64,000 nt of DNA from Amoebophrya sp. A120 (lineage: Eukaryota; Sar; Dinophyceae; Syndiniales; Amoebophryaceae). The notes under the pieces were generated by a model. That model was not told where the DNA came from, did not search any database, and saw only the letters and a program-made list of their open reading frames with translations. The stretch spans positions 3,740,587 through 3,804,586 of the forward strand of contig CAJINV010000010.1 in assembly GCA_905178155.1 (NCBI GenBank). Reading direction: 5' to 3'. The first letter of the stretch is position 1. Every line of letters starts with the position of its first letter. This document shows positions 23,001-31,424 of this stretch, in pieces. The translations under genes were made by a program, and so were the position numbers.

Positions 23001-26000
23001 CCTGTTCGCCCGTGCCGCAGGTAAGGCACAAACGGTCCAGCCTCCCCTGTCTGGGCGGGGTTGCGGCTTAGGGGAGAGTCTCGCCCCTTAACCCAAAGGG
23101 GTGCGTCGTCTCTTCCGTGAGAACAAAAACGTAAGGCGTAAAATGGGTCGGGTCCTGGATCGTTCTGTATGTTGGGCTGTCGCGCCCGGCTTGCTGGCCG
23201 GGCTGTGCTGATCAGGTGTGGTGGGTAGCTCCCGACTGGTTGGTACTTTTCTTGGGGCGACTTGCCGTGGTAGCGCTCGGCTTTTGTATGATGAGGTCGC
23301 CGAAAGTGCTTCCTCGCCCACCCCCCCGGGGAGGGGGTCCTTGACCTGTGGCGCCGGGAGCGGGTGTCCACTACATGATGATGATGATGCGCATCCCCAA
23401 GACGAGAGGCATTTATTTTCAATCGTGTTTTGGCATTTGTAATGCTGCAAACAGGAAGATAAGCGATAAGGGGAAGGCTTTGTCATACGGCTGCCCTTGC
23501 TAACCGGCACTAAAGTACAGCGAGAAACTTGTCATGCAGGATTCCCAAAACTTCTGGATTTGTGTTGCAGAGATTCCAGACCCAACTTGACTATGGGGTC
23601 GGGACCACGTTTTTACTGAGGATATCGTCCTCCGCATCATCTTCCGAGAGAACCGGTGCGGATCATGACGGGGGACAAGCTCCTCGTCCTCCTGACGATA
23701 ACACTATCAAATGCAAATATGTCTGGGTCTGGAAGAAAGCAACTTGTGATGCGTCCTGCAGATGCCTCAAAAATTTGTCTTGCGCGAGTAGCACAAAGGG
23801 CCCACTTTTGCCCACCCTGCAGCGTTATTTGTCATGCGGGATATGCATTGCAAAGCCCTTGCAAAACCTGTGATGCTATACCCTGCATCCGAATCGAATC
23901 CTCGAGGTGCATCCAAAATCTGCATGACAAACTCCTGCACTCATCCAGACCCAGACATATTTGCAATGCATAACCACGAGCGAAGTGGGCCGCGTCCGGA
24001 AGGCGGGAAGTAGCAATAGTCCTTATGAAAAGGAAAAATACCCCCTCCCCATATCAAAACGAAGCTTCTGATGCAGGATTTGCGAACACAAATCAGAATT
24101 GTCCTGCTGGAGAGGAATGCAGGCCCATGCTAAGCCTAACTAGAGAGGTTTTGGCCTAGGCGTGCAGCATGAGAAACGTCCGCGCTGTAGGCCCATCAGC
24201 ATCACAAACCGCCTGCACAATGCTGCGGAGCTTGTGGAGTTGCCTTCTTGCAAGACACACGTGATTTGTGGTCTCAAATCAGCAACACAAATTTTCGGAA
24301 GCATACCGCTTCGATATGGGGAGGGGGGATTTTTCCTCTCAATAGTCCTCGCGATGGAACCTCCTCCACTTCTGCTGGAGTGCGGGACCAAGGTCGTAGT
24401 CCTGCTTCTACCAGCTCCCTAGGCTCGTCCTCTTCCGCCGCTCGAAATTCACGCGGCGAAGGAGGAGAAAGCGGCTCGCTGGTACGTGGGGGTCGAACTG
24501 CTGGCGGGGCTGCACCGCAGAACAATTATCCAGATGACCTAAGCGACTCCGATAGAAGTGCTACAGATGCAAGAACTTCATCCGGGATGAATAAAATGGC
24601 ACACAAGAATTACAGTGAGGAAGAGGCCCATGCAACGAGCGACTATCTCCCCTTCGGCCCCATCCCGATTGGCACGGTGCTGCCGACTTTTTTCTTTTAC
24701 GTGTGTCTCGGCACGCTGCTCGGTCTCTGGTTCACGCGCACGCGGCCGGAGCGGCGAAAGTACGGGCGAACCAACGTCGAATTGTGGTACATTATCGTCC
24801 ACAACGGGTGCATCTGCTTTCTGTCCGCGCTCGCGTGGCTGAAGAAATCGAAAGAGCTGGCGCTGATCACCTTTTCGCTCGAAGTTTCCTACGAGGTGTT
24901 TGACAGCCTGCTGCTCTACAAGCGGTTTCGTAAGCTCGATCACGAAACGCTGCTGCACCACGTCGGGGCGCCGCTGTGTATTCTCTTCTCCATATTGTGG
25001 GGAAAATTTCCCCCTCTTCATATCAAAAATGGAAATTTGTGATGTTGATTTGTGGTCACAGGTCGACTTGTATTGCTAGAAGGCCAAGAGACGCAGTTGT
25101 GGCCTCGTTTGCAGGCAATTGGCCATGCTCTTTCCCACTTCCAGCTGCCTCCTATGATGCTGAAGATGCAAGGGCTTAACACGCCACCCAGCACTACAGT
25201 CCGCATCTTTTCCCATCTAGCATGACAAAATGAATTGTGTACACAAATCCGGCATCACAGACTTCGATTTTGATACGGGGAGGGGGGAATTTTTCCTTTC
25301 AATACTCCACGCAGACCAACATCGACTTCCGAATTCTGTTATGCATTGCAAACATGTCTGGGTCTGGAAGAATGCAAACTTGTGATGCGCATTTCACAAC
25401 GCGTGAGAATCTCTCATGCGTAGGCAGCAAAAGCTGCCCATTTTCTGTGACCAAAGTGGGGAATTTGTCATGCGGATTCGGCATTGCGGAAGCTTCTCGA
25501 AACCTGTGATGCTAGAGCTTCCACGCCAGACCTTCTGTGTCATGCAAAAGCAGCATAGCCACTCTACTCTTCCAGACCCAGACATATTTGCACTTGATAT
25601 CTGTGTCACCTCATGATCTGCATCGACTTGTCCGGGGCGATACTGGCGTTCTCCAAACTTCTATCGTGAGAAAAAAGTGTTACAGTTACACACTGTAATG
25701 GAAGACAAGCAAGACAGACAACCTCATTTCGTGCGTGTTTTCCCTTGTTATAGTCTACGCATCACAGGTTTTCTTTGCCATGTCGAACAACAACAACTTT
25801 GTGATGCAGAAATTCCAACACATGTCGTGTAAATGTAACACTTTTATTTTCCTGTGATAACTTCTGATGCGGACCGGCAAGCACGCGCTGGCCAAGGTGT
25901 ATCGCCGCCTGTTCTACTTCTACCTACCCCTCCGGATATCCTGTGCAAAAGTATCGTACTCGTATACTTGCAATCATGCATTACAAATTCTTTTTTTTAG

Positions 26001-26549
26001 GTAAAGCCGCATTACAAATTTTATTTCTCATGCTGAGGGAGTTTGTCATGCATTTATACGAGTACGATTACGATACTTTTGCAGTTCATACCGTATTATC
26101 GGACCCGCGTTTGACACGGTGCTATCAAGTGCAAATACGTCTGGGTCTGGAAGAATGCATGTTTGTCATGCTTGTCTCGCATGACTCCTAAATCTGTCAT
26201 GCACGTTACCCAAGAGCCGCATTTTTCTGTCATGCAGAAACTCAATTTGTCATGCAGAATAGGCAACACCTAGAAGCTCAGAAAATTGTCATGCTGAGCC
26301 AGCACTTGTTGCCTCCTCATGATACGCCACCCAGCATCACAAGTTTCCAGACCCAGAGAGATTTGCATTTCATAGCTGCTGATCCTTCACAATTTGTTTC
26401 TCGTGCCGGGAAACTTGAAGTCTTGGACGCAATTCTACTTCATGTCGTTCATGACGATAAACGGGTTGAATCTGTACTTCGCAGTTGTGATCTGGCGGAA
26501 GGGGTTCGGCTATTACACCGAGGACTACCTGAAAAACTCGGAGGACTGA
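20044..26549 (+). CDS. TLC-domain multi-pass membrane protein, 11 exons
   Basis: Exons 20044-20173, 20396-20445, 20791-21401, 23630-23704, 23978-24023, 24350-24992, 25310-25339, 25605-25661, 25865-25936, 26096-26122 and 26380-26549 total 1,911 nt (636 aa). The ATG at 20044 opens the frame (MSSLLFLLFPYYPTEIPEHH). About 330 N-terminal residues are Ser/Gly/Pro-rich and probably disordered. The C-terminal ~290 residues have several membrane helices (IPIGTVLPTFFFYVCLGTLL, CICFLSALAWL, ICIDLSGAILAFS, LILHNLFLV) and the LDHETLLHHVGAPLCILFS signature typical of TRAM-LAG1-CLN8 proteins. TLC proteins act in ER lipid or ceramide metabolism or membrane composition; the subfamily is undecided. All ten interruptions are introners, and no GT-AG intron was needed. 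Confidence 0.8.
20174..20390. mobile_element. Introner, family B
   Basis: Left TATGACAGTGCACAACTCCC, right GAGTTGTGCACTCTCATA. Perfect TSD GTTCG at 20169-20173 and 20391-20395. Removal joins NMREF to DGGDHN. Confidence 0.92.
20446..20785. mobile_element. Introner, family C
   Basis: Left TATCAACTGTAAAAGTGTCT, right AGACATTTTTACAGTTGATA. Perfect TSD GCGGG at 20441-20445 and 20786-20790. In-frame join RTIGG/TENTRND. Confidence 0.93.
21402..23624. mobile_element. Oversized introner, family A (2.2 kb)
   Basis: Left TATCGTGTGTAAAAACGTCC, right CCACGTTTTTACTGAGGATA. TSD TCCTC (21397-21401) / TCGTC (23625-23629). Its two halves match the 279-bp copy at 14558, but about 1.92 kb is inserted between them. 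Removing the whole unit joins GQLSS to SASSSERTG in frame. Confidence 0.87.
21467..23387 (+). mobile_element. Unclassified insertion nested in the family A introner
   Basis: The boundaries come from comparison with the 14558 copy: introner sequence stops near GACAGGCACAGTTGGA and resumes at GATGCGCATCCCCAAGACGA. The right junction is a short (GAT)n run, as at the 3' end of some non-LTR retroelements. A biased 320-codon frame (Gln/Glu/Ala-rich) ends at 22437; I see no RT or nuclease motif. No TSD is obvious. Confidence 0.5.
23705..23972. mobile_element. Introner, family C
   Basis: Left TATCAAATGCAAATATGTCT, right AGACATATTTGCAATGCATA. TSD AACAC (23700-23704) / ACCAC (23973-23977). Joins RPPDDNT to SEVGRVRKAG. 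Confidence 0.9.
24024..24344. mobile_element. Introner, family G
   Basis: Left TATGAAAAGGAAAAATACCC, right GGGATTTTTCCTCTCAATA, with CCCTCCCCATATC/GATATGGGGAGGG next to each. Perfect TSD GTCCT at 24019-24023 and 24345-24349. Confidence 0.92.
24993..25304. mobile_element. Introner, family G
   Basis: Left TATTGTGGGGAAAATTTCCC, right GGGGAATTTTTCCTTTCAATA region. Perfect TSD CTCCA at 24988-24992 and 25305-25309. It splits the TLC signature (CILFS/TQTNIDF). Confidence 0.92.
25340..25599. mobile_element. Introner, family C
   Basis: Left TATGCATTGCAAACATGTCT, right CCAGACCCAGACATATTTGC...TTGATA. Perfect TSD TCTGT at 25335-25339 and 25600-25604. Leaves a 30-nt exon upstream. Confidence 0.92.
25662..25859. 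mobile_element. Introner, family E
   Basis: Left TATCGTGAGAAAAAAGTGTT, right AACACTTTTATTTTCCTGTGATA region. Perfect TSD ACTTC at 25657-25661 and 25860-25864. Confidence 0.92.
25937..26090. mobile_element. Introner, family D (compact)
   Basis: 154 bp. Left TATCCTGTGCAAAAGTATCG, right CGATACTTTTGCAGTTCATA. TSD CCGGA (25932-25936) / CCGTA (26091-26095). The outer ends nearly match the 1.2-kb copy at 6436. Confidence 0.9.
26123..26374. mobile_element. Introner, family C
   Basis: Left TATCAAGTGCAAATACGTCT, right CCAGACCCAGAGAGATTTGC...TTCATA. TSD GGTGC (26118-26122) / GCTGC (26375-26379). The upstream exon is only 27 nt. Confidence 0.9.
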
Positions 26550-27292
26550 AATAGAACTAACAAGAAACCTCGACCAGGTTTTTATGTTTGTTCTCCATGC
26601 ACTCGACGGCGTCAAGACTGGTGGCGTAGTTCACGTGCGGACTACTTGTGGTGAGATGTCTATGTTGTTTCACAACTCTATCTTGCGCAGCAAGAACACT
26701 ACGTCTGATAGAAGTAGAATTTTTGAAGGAATCAAAATCATGCCGGACCTACACACAGTCGCAGCCGCAGCGACAGTTGCCTATTGTGTGTATGCAGTTC
26801 CTGCAGGCCCTGTTGAGGTAAAATGATCCGTTGCAAAGCCAAATGTGGCTGGGTCGTCTGGAAGGGTGCGCTGGTTTCTAGAATGAGTGCATGTTTCGAA
26901 CTAATAATAAATGCGCAGCTGGTTTTTATTTGGGTGAATGCAGATGCACCCACAGGCAGATGACAGATTTTGGCTTTGCGAAGGCTTGATGTTCCCTACG
27001 CGTATCTCGCTCGAGAAAATTGCTCTTTGGGTAGACGCAAAAAACGCGAAATTTTCATTTTTGTGTGCACCCAAGAAGTGGAGCTGGTGAGCATCACAAA
27101 TGCGGTCATCATTTCGAGAGGGCCAAGAAGACGTAGACATGTTTGCATATGCATGTGACCGCGTGCACGACCACGGGAGTTGCAATTAGACTTGCAGAGA
27201 AGTCGTAGCTGTTGTGGCCTTGTAGTCCCCTTGATGAAAGGGCGTCGAGGGCGTCGAAACTTCAACATTGAGAGTTGTTTCTTGAAACTCGG
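26550..27292. other. Region between the TLC gene and the retrotransposon flank
   Basis: No firm gene. An 80-codon frame at 26584-26826 (MFVLHALDGVKTGG...) has no recognised domain. The 3' part reads into the possible host exon described next. Confidence 0.4.
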
Positions 27293-27633
27293 TATCAACT
27301 GTAAAAATGTCTGGGTCTGGAAGATTCTGACAATTGTCATGCACGTTTTGCATGAGCCGTGAAGATGTCTGTGATGCATACCCTAGCAATACAGATTGTT
27401 TGAGGGCTTCCTGATGCCTATACCGCATGACAAATGCTCTTTCCGTGTAGCAAAACTTGGACTCTCTTTGCTGCTCATGCAATACAGATTTTTTTAGAAT
27501 CCAAAATCAGCATGACAAGTTGGATTCTTCCAGACCCAGACATTTTTACAGTTGAAACTCGGCGATCGGGATACTGTCCGAATCAAAACAATAAAAAATC
27601 GCTCTACCGACACAGTACTTCCTTCTTTGGTCT
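27180..27633 (+). pseudogene. Possible host exon cut by the LTR retrotransposon
   Basis: An open frame (...RRGRRNFNIESCFLKLG) continues through the family C introner (27293-27557) as DRDTVRIKTIKNRSTDTVLP and reaches the 5' LTR at the TSD GGTCT. Counting the TSD once, the frame resumes at 58042 and ends ...KGEHEQEHE about 40 nt later. It is short and of unknown family. Continuity across both elements is suggestive only. Confidence 0.3.
27293..27557. mobile_element. Introner, family C
   Basis: Left TATCAACTGTAAAAATGTCT, right AGACATTTTTACAGTTG then AAA in place of ATA. Perfect TSD CTCGG at 27288-27292 and 27558-27562. It lies 76 bp from the 5' LTR. Confidence 0.9.
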
Positions 27634-28123
27634 TGTAGCGACGGGTGTCCATAGAAACCGTCTGTACACCATTCTCACCGTGTTCGAAGCGCAAAATAGC
27701 ATTACAGATTTGCGAGGACAACGCGAAAAGATCTTTTCTCCGCAACAACAAACTCCACTCAACAATGAAAAATGAAGTAGATCACGAAACTCCTCTTGTG
27801 TGCGAAAAAATGTAGCAGCAGTTTTCCAACACTAGAAATTGTAGTCTGGACTTCATTGCGCGCGAAATTGACGAGGCAAAAACAATGATGATGAATTTGC
27901 GTTGCTTTCAAAAACCATTTTGAACCCAAAAACAGTTAGGAACTTTGAGACTACGACGTGCCGCAAACTGCACTGCGCACGCCTGTAAATCTTGAAGCGA
28001 CAACATCTATGATAAGAATGAAAAGAACTTGAAGGGAAAAATACAATTGAGAACTCTTGTTCTCCGTGAATTCATCTTCACGAGAAATTTGCATTCTGTG
28101 TTCCACTAAGCACTTTTGCTACA
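27634..28123 (+). repeat. 5' LTR
   Basis: 490 bp, TGTAGC...GCTACA. It aligns end to end with 57556-58036, apart from about 15 substitutions and a 9-nt indel (GAATGAAAAGAACTTGAAGG here against GAACTGGAAGG). Confidence 0.93.
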
Positions 28124-28124
28124 G

Positions 28125-28142
28125 TGGTGCATCAGCCGGCTC
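28125..28142 (+). promoter_or_regulatory. Candidate primer-binding site
   Basis: TGGTGCATCAGCCGGCTC starts one base after the 5' LTR. TGG is the expected complement of a tRNA CCA end. It does not match the common initiator-Met site (TGGTATCAGA...), and I cannot name the tRNA. Confidence 0.55.
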
Positions 28143-28244
28143 GAAAAGACACCGGGTCAAAGAGAACAAACCGGATACATATTCCGGATCCAGTTTTTTT
28201 TTGCATTTAAAAACCGGCAATATTAAGCAAAGTGCTTCATTTAA

Positions 28245-29504
28245 ATCTCAAAACGTCGATGGCAACGCAAAGTGACTTCTTCTTCATCCAAATCCTCCAG
28301 CAGCAGCTCGTCGGTCGAAGCAAGTAAGTCGGTCGTGATCGACTGCGACGCAATCTGGTACGCAATTCATAAGGAATTCGCCGAAGCAAAACCTGCGGCA
28401 CAGCGAGCCAAACAACCGAGCGCCGACCCGGTCGGGGATCTCGTCGACTGTGGAGCAAACTGCACGGTGGTGGACAAAAATAAAGACTGGAGGGAAGCAA
28501 CTATATGTAATTGGCAGGCAGCAGTAGCAATCGCCGCCGCCTACCCGGAAAGAAACACGGTATTCGCGGCAACCAATCTGCCGGTGCAAACGTACGACGA
28601 CGGCGGATTACCGGAAATACACCGAACAGAAGTAATCCTCTCCCCGCGCGGACTTGAAAGAGTCTTGCTGCTGGACACGGACGAGGTCAATAAGTGTTCG
28701 GAAACGCTCTTGGTGAAGTTGCGGGAGCAAGAAGCGGACGGAGAAATCCTGCTCTTCCCCCCGAAGCAAAACGCGTCCGTCGGCGGCGTGAACGTTAACG
28801 CAGAAAAGGCCAACGTAGGACAAAAATTGCTCTGCACGCCGGCGACAATCGAAGAGTACAACTCACCAAAAACCGGGCACGACTACCACGAAACTTACGA
28901 CAACCGCCACCGCTTCTTCCCGCACGAACAAGACCTCCCAAAAGGATATCGAAGCAAAACTTGCGGTACGTCCGCAGACCCCGCCTCTCCGCTGTATCAA
29001 ACCGAGGACGAAATTACAGCGCACGCGTGGGAGGCTGCGAGAAGAAAGCCGAGAACAGGCACGAAATTGCAATCGTATCGGAGTGGCGCGCAAATAAAGC
29101 ACGCCCCTGGAGTCAGGGTTCAGTTGGGCGACGACACAAGGCGGCACTTCGAAGCGGGCCGCCTTGCGCCGAGGTTGAAGGACAACGCGAAAAAACAGTT
29201 AGACGCGATTCTCTTCGACATAAATAACACTCCAAGCGCGCGCCACTACTGCGACGCCAGGCGTGTCCTCGATTACGAGCTAAATACCTTGGCGGAGAAC
29301 AACACGGAGTGGGTGCAAGCGACGTTCAACTGGTTCAAAAAGTACAACTTGGGACCGGAGCACGACACTCGGTGCGTCTACGTGAACCCCTCCGAAGTCA
29401 CGCCCTTGGACGTGGTAAACGCTTTCGTGCAATTCAACTATCCCGCTTTCCAATTCCTTGACTGCGACCTAAACCGCATCGGCGCAGACGAGCTGGAGCG
29501 TTAA
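28245..29504 (+). CDS. Retrotransposon ORF 1, unknown (gag region)
   Basis: Open from a stop at 28242; no ATG lies near the 5' end and the first usable codon is GTG at 28272. An ATG at 28259 starts a short overlapping frame that could enter this one by frameshift. The protein (about 410 aa) opens with a Ser-rich tract, then SVVIDCDAIWYAIHKEF. That resembles the first strand of PIN/NYN-type nucleases only loosely, so I do not assign it. The C-terminus ends ...NRIGADELER. The next ORF starts 9 nt after its stop, in another frame. Confidence 0.6.
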   Translation: MSKRRWQRKVTSSSSKSSSSSSSVEASKSVVIDCDAIWYAIHKEFAEAKPAAQRAKQPSADPVGDLVDCGANCTVVDKNKDWREATICNWQAAVAIAAAYPERNTVFAATNLPVQTYDDGGLPEIHRTEVILSPRGLERVLLLDTDEVNKCSETLLVKLREQEADGEILLFPPKQNASVGGVNVNAEKANVGQKLLCTPATIEEYNSPKTGHDYHETYDNRHRFFPHEQDLPKGYRSKTCGTSADPASPLYQTEDEITAHAWEAARRKPRTGTKLQSYRSGAQIKHAPGVRVQLGDDTRRHFEAGRLAPRLKDNAKKQLDAILFDINNTPSARHYCDARRVLDYELNTLAENNTEWVQATFNWFKKYNLGPEHDTRCVYVNPSEVTPLDVVNAFVQFNYPAFQFLDCDLNRIGADELER

Positions 29505-29512
29505 GCAGTTCT

Positions 29513-30466
29513 ATGAACGACACCACGGCGACGCCAGCGTCGCCAAACATGTCGAGCATGGAAGAAGCACTTGTCGACCTCCAGGAAGCGGAGCAGGAAA
29601 CAGCCGCCGCGGGAGAGCAGCAGCAACAAGAAAGCGGGCTGGTTGTCAGAGCAACAGCAGGAGAAGTAACAGTGTCCGCGGGCGGCGAACCGCAAACCCC
29701 GGCGCTGTGCACTTCTGTGTCTTCAAATGTCTCGATGCCAGATGCAGAAAGCGGCAACCGCTTGCAGCCGCCGCAAGGAGGAAATACAGAGATAAATTTC
29801 AGCCTCAGCTCGATAGCAAACGAGTCATTTTTAGCAGAAGTGCTGGCCTTGTGCGAGAAGAACAAAGACGAAATGACGACGAAAATCAGCGACGTTGCGG
29901 CGAACTACGAAAACGGAATTTCCGGGCTACAACGTCGACTGGAGCTGCAGCACAGCGGCACTTGCGGAGAAATAGCGACACTGCAAAATCGTGACGCGAT
30001 GCTGGACAACAAGATCCAAGATTTCAAGGTGGAGGCATTGCAGAACCATGCTACGCAGAAGACCGCGGTAGAAAAACTCCGGGCGGACTTCTCCGCCCTC
30101 GAGCAAAGCTTCGGAATAATTATCGGCCAGCATCTCAAGCAACAGCTGCTTGCAGTCCTCGCAAGCGACCCGCAGTTCCAGGCGCTAGGCATCATGTTCA
30201 ACAAGCCCCAAGCAATGGACATGGTGCAGGAAGCAATTAGCCGCTCAGACAAGCTGGCAGAACTATTCGGCAAGCTAGAAGATAGGGTGAGTATCCAAGT
30301 GATGGTAGCTCTGCAACAGGTCCCACAAGTCCGAGATCTGTTGTCGCCCGTCTGCGCGCTAGTTTTGAAGGACGAAGCAAATCAGCGGGCCATCCAAGCC
30401 TGCCACAGCACAAGCGGTCGCGCAAGACGTGGCAGACGCAGCAAGCGACAGCCTCGTCATGTATAG
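29513..30466 (+). CDS. Retrotransposon ORF 2, coiled-coil gag-like
   Basis: 317 aa with a Glu/Gln-rich N-terminus and heptad-like stretches (ISGLQRRLELQHSGTCGEIA, VEKLRADFSALEQSF). Its final ~12 codons overlap ORF 3 in the +1 frame. The ORF 3 frame reads more like natural protein (KPATAQAVAQDVADAASD) than the basic tail here (RRGRRSKRQPRHV), so the two are probably one protein made by frameshifting or broken by an indel. Confidence 0.6.
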   Translation: MNDTTATPASPNMSSMEEALVDLQEAEQETAAAGEQQQQESGLVVRATAGEVTVSAGGEPQTPALCTSVSSNVSMPDAESGNRLQPPQGGNTEINFSLSSIANESFLAEVLALCEKNKDEMTTKISDVAANYENGISGLQRRLELQHSGTCGEIATLQNRDAMLDNKIQDFKVEALQNHATQKTAVEKLRADFSALEQSFGIIIGQHLKQQLLAVLASDPQFQALGIMFNKPQAMDMVQEAISRSDKLAELFGKLEDRVSIQVMVALQQVPQVRDLLSPVCALVLKDEANQRAIQACHSTSGRARRGRRSKRQPRHV

Positions 30467-31424
30467 ACAGCAAATCGAATTTCAGGTCGAGGGCCAGGCG
30501 ACAAAGCAAGAACAGACTCAACAGGACCAAATCCTCCTCGAGCAGCAAATCCGCTCTCTCGCAGAAGATAGGCAGAATCTAGCAGGCCGCGTGGAGAAAA
30601 CCGAGGAAGCAATAGTCTTGCTCCAGCACACGGCGACAATAAACGCGGAAAAGCCGCCTGCTGCGCAGAACACGCAATCGGCCAACTCCGAAATCTCGGC
30701 TCTGTTCCCAGATACGACGCTCGCAACGCGCATGGAAAAGTTGGAGCGGCGGCTACAAACGGACGATGAGTTCGCACAACGCCTTTGCAAGCTCGAAATC
30801 TCATCAGCTATCAAGCCCTTGCAGCAATCTCTGGAAAAACTGCAACTGCAACCGCCGCAGCAGCAAGCTAGTCTGCAAATCGAGCCGGTGACAAGTGTAA
30901 ATCCAGAAATAACCAGTAAGCTTGATGGCGTCTTCAAGCAGAAACAAGACGAGATAAGTGATTTCTTCGTGGACAAAAAGAAAATCTTCGATAACGAAAT
31001 GCAAAAATCAAAAGCCGAAGTTGAAAGTTTCTTTGCAGGAAAAAAGAAGGAGGTCGACGACGCGCATGACAAACTTGCCGAATTGCGCGCGTCGCTGCAG
31101 GAAAAACTCGACAAGCTCGGAGGCGAGGATGTCGTGAGCCGGCAGCTTCTGCTGGAGGAGAAGTTCAAGCAGCTCGAGGGCCACAAGCTCCACGAAAGCC
31201 AGGTCTCGCTGCAAACCAAGCTGGAGCAGCTAGACGAAACTAAGGAGCAGCACCAGGACGACTTGCGGAGCGCCAAACTCAACATAAACCTGCACAGCAG
31301 CCAGCTGCAAATCCTTATGGACCTTCTGCAAAGCAAAGCACCCAACAGGAGAGAAAACGATAATAGGACAGTAAGCGACCGGCTAGTCGAGCTTGAGGAT
31401 GGATGCGGCGCAGGAGTGGAATGA
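30429..31424 (+). CDS. Retrotransposon ORF 3, long coiled coil
   Basis: 331 aa, mostly heptad repeats (LEQQIRSLAEDRQNLAGRVE, LEEKFKQLEGHKLHESQVSL). Such proteins self-assemble, which fits a gag role. It overlaps ORF 4 by 32 nt in the +1 frame, where ORF 4 reads MDAAQEWNEAAERHSFF. Confidence 0.6.
   Translation: MADAASDSLVMYRQQIEFQVEGQATKQEQTQQDQILLEQQIRSLAEDRQNLAGRVEKTEEAIVLLQHTATINAEKPPAAQNTQSANSEISALFPDTTLATRMEKLERRLQTDDEFAQRLCKLEISSAIKPLQQSLEKLQLQPPQQQASLQIEPVTSVNPEITSKLDGVFKQKQDEISDFFVDKKKIFDNEMQKSKAEVESFFAGKKKEVDDAHDKLAELRASLQEKLDKLGGEDVVSRQLLLEEKFKQLEGHKLHESQVSLQTKLEQLDETKEQHQDDLRSAKLNINLHSSQLQILMDLLQSKAPNRRENDNRTVSDRLVELEDGCGAGVE

Noticed and set aside
22946-23422. 158-codon reverse-strand ORF
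   Set aside because: Low-complexity His/Arg/Pro composition inside the nested insertion, no domain, and it reads across the insertion junction.
28300-28750. PIN/NYN nuclease domain in retrotransposon ORF 1
   Set aside because: Only the first strand (VVIDCDAIWYAI) is suggestive; no further acidic residues could be aligned with confidence.
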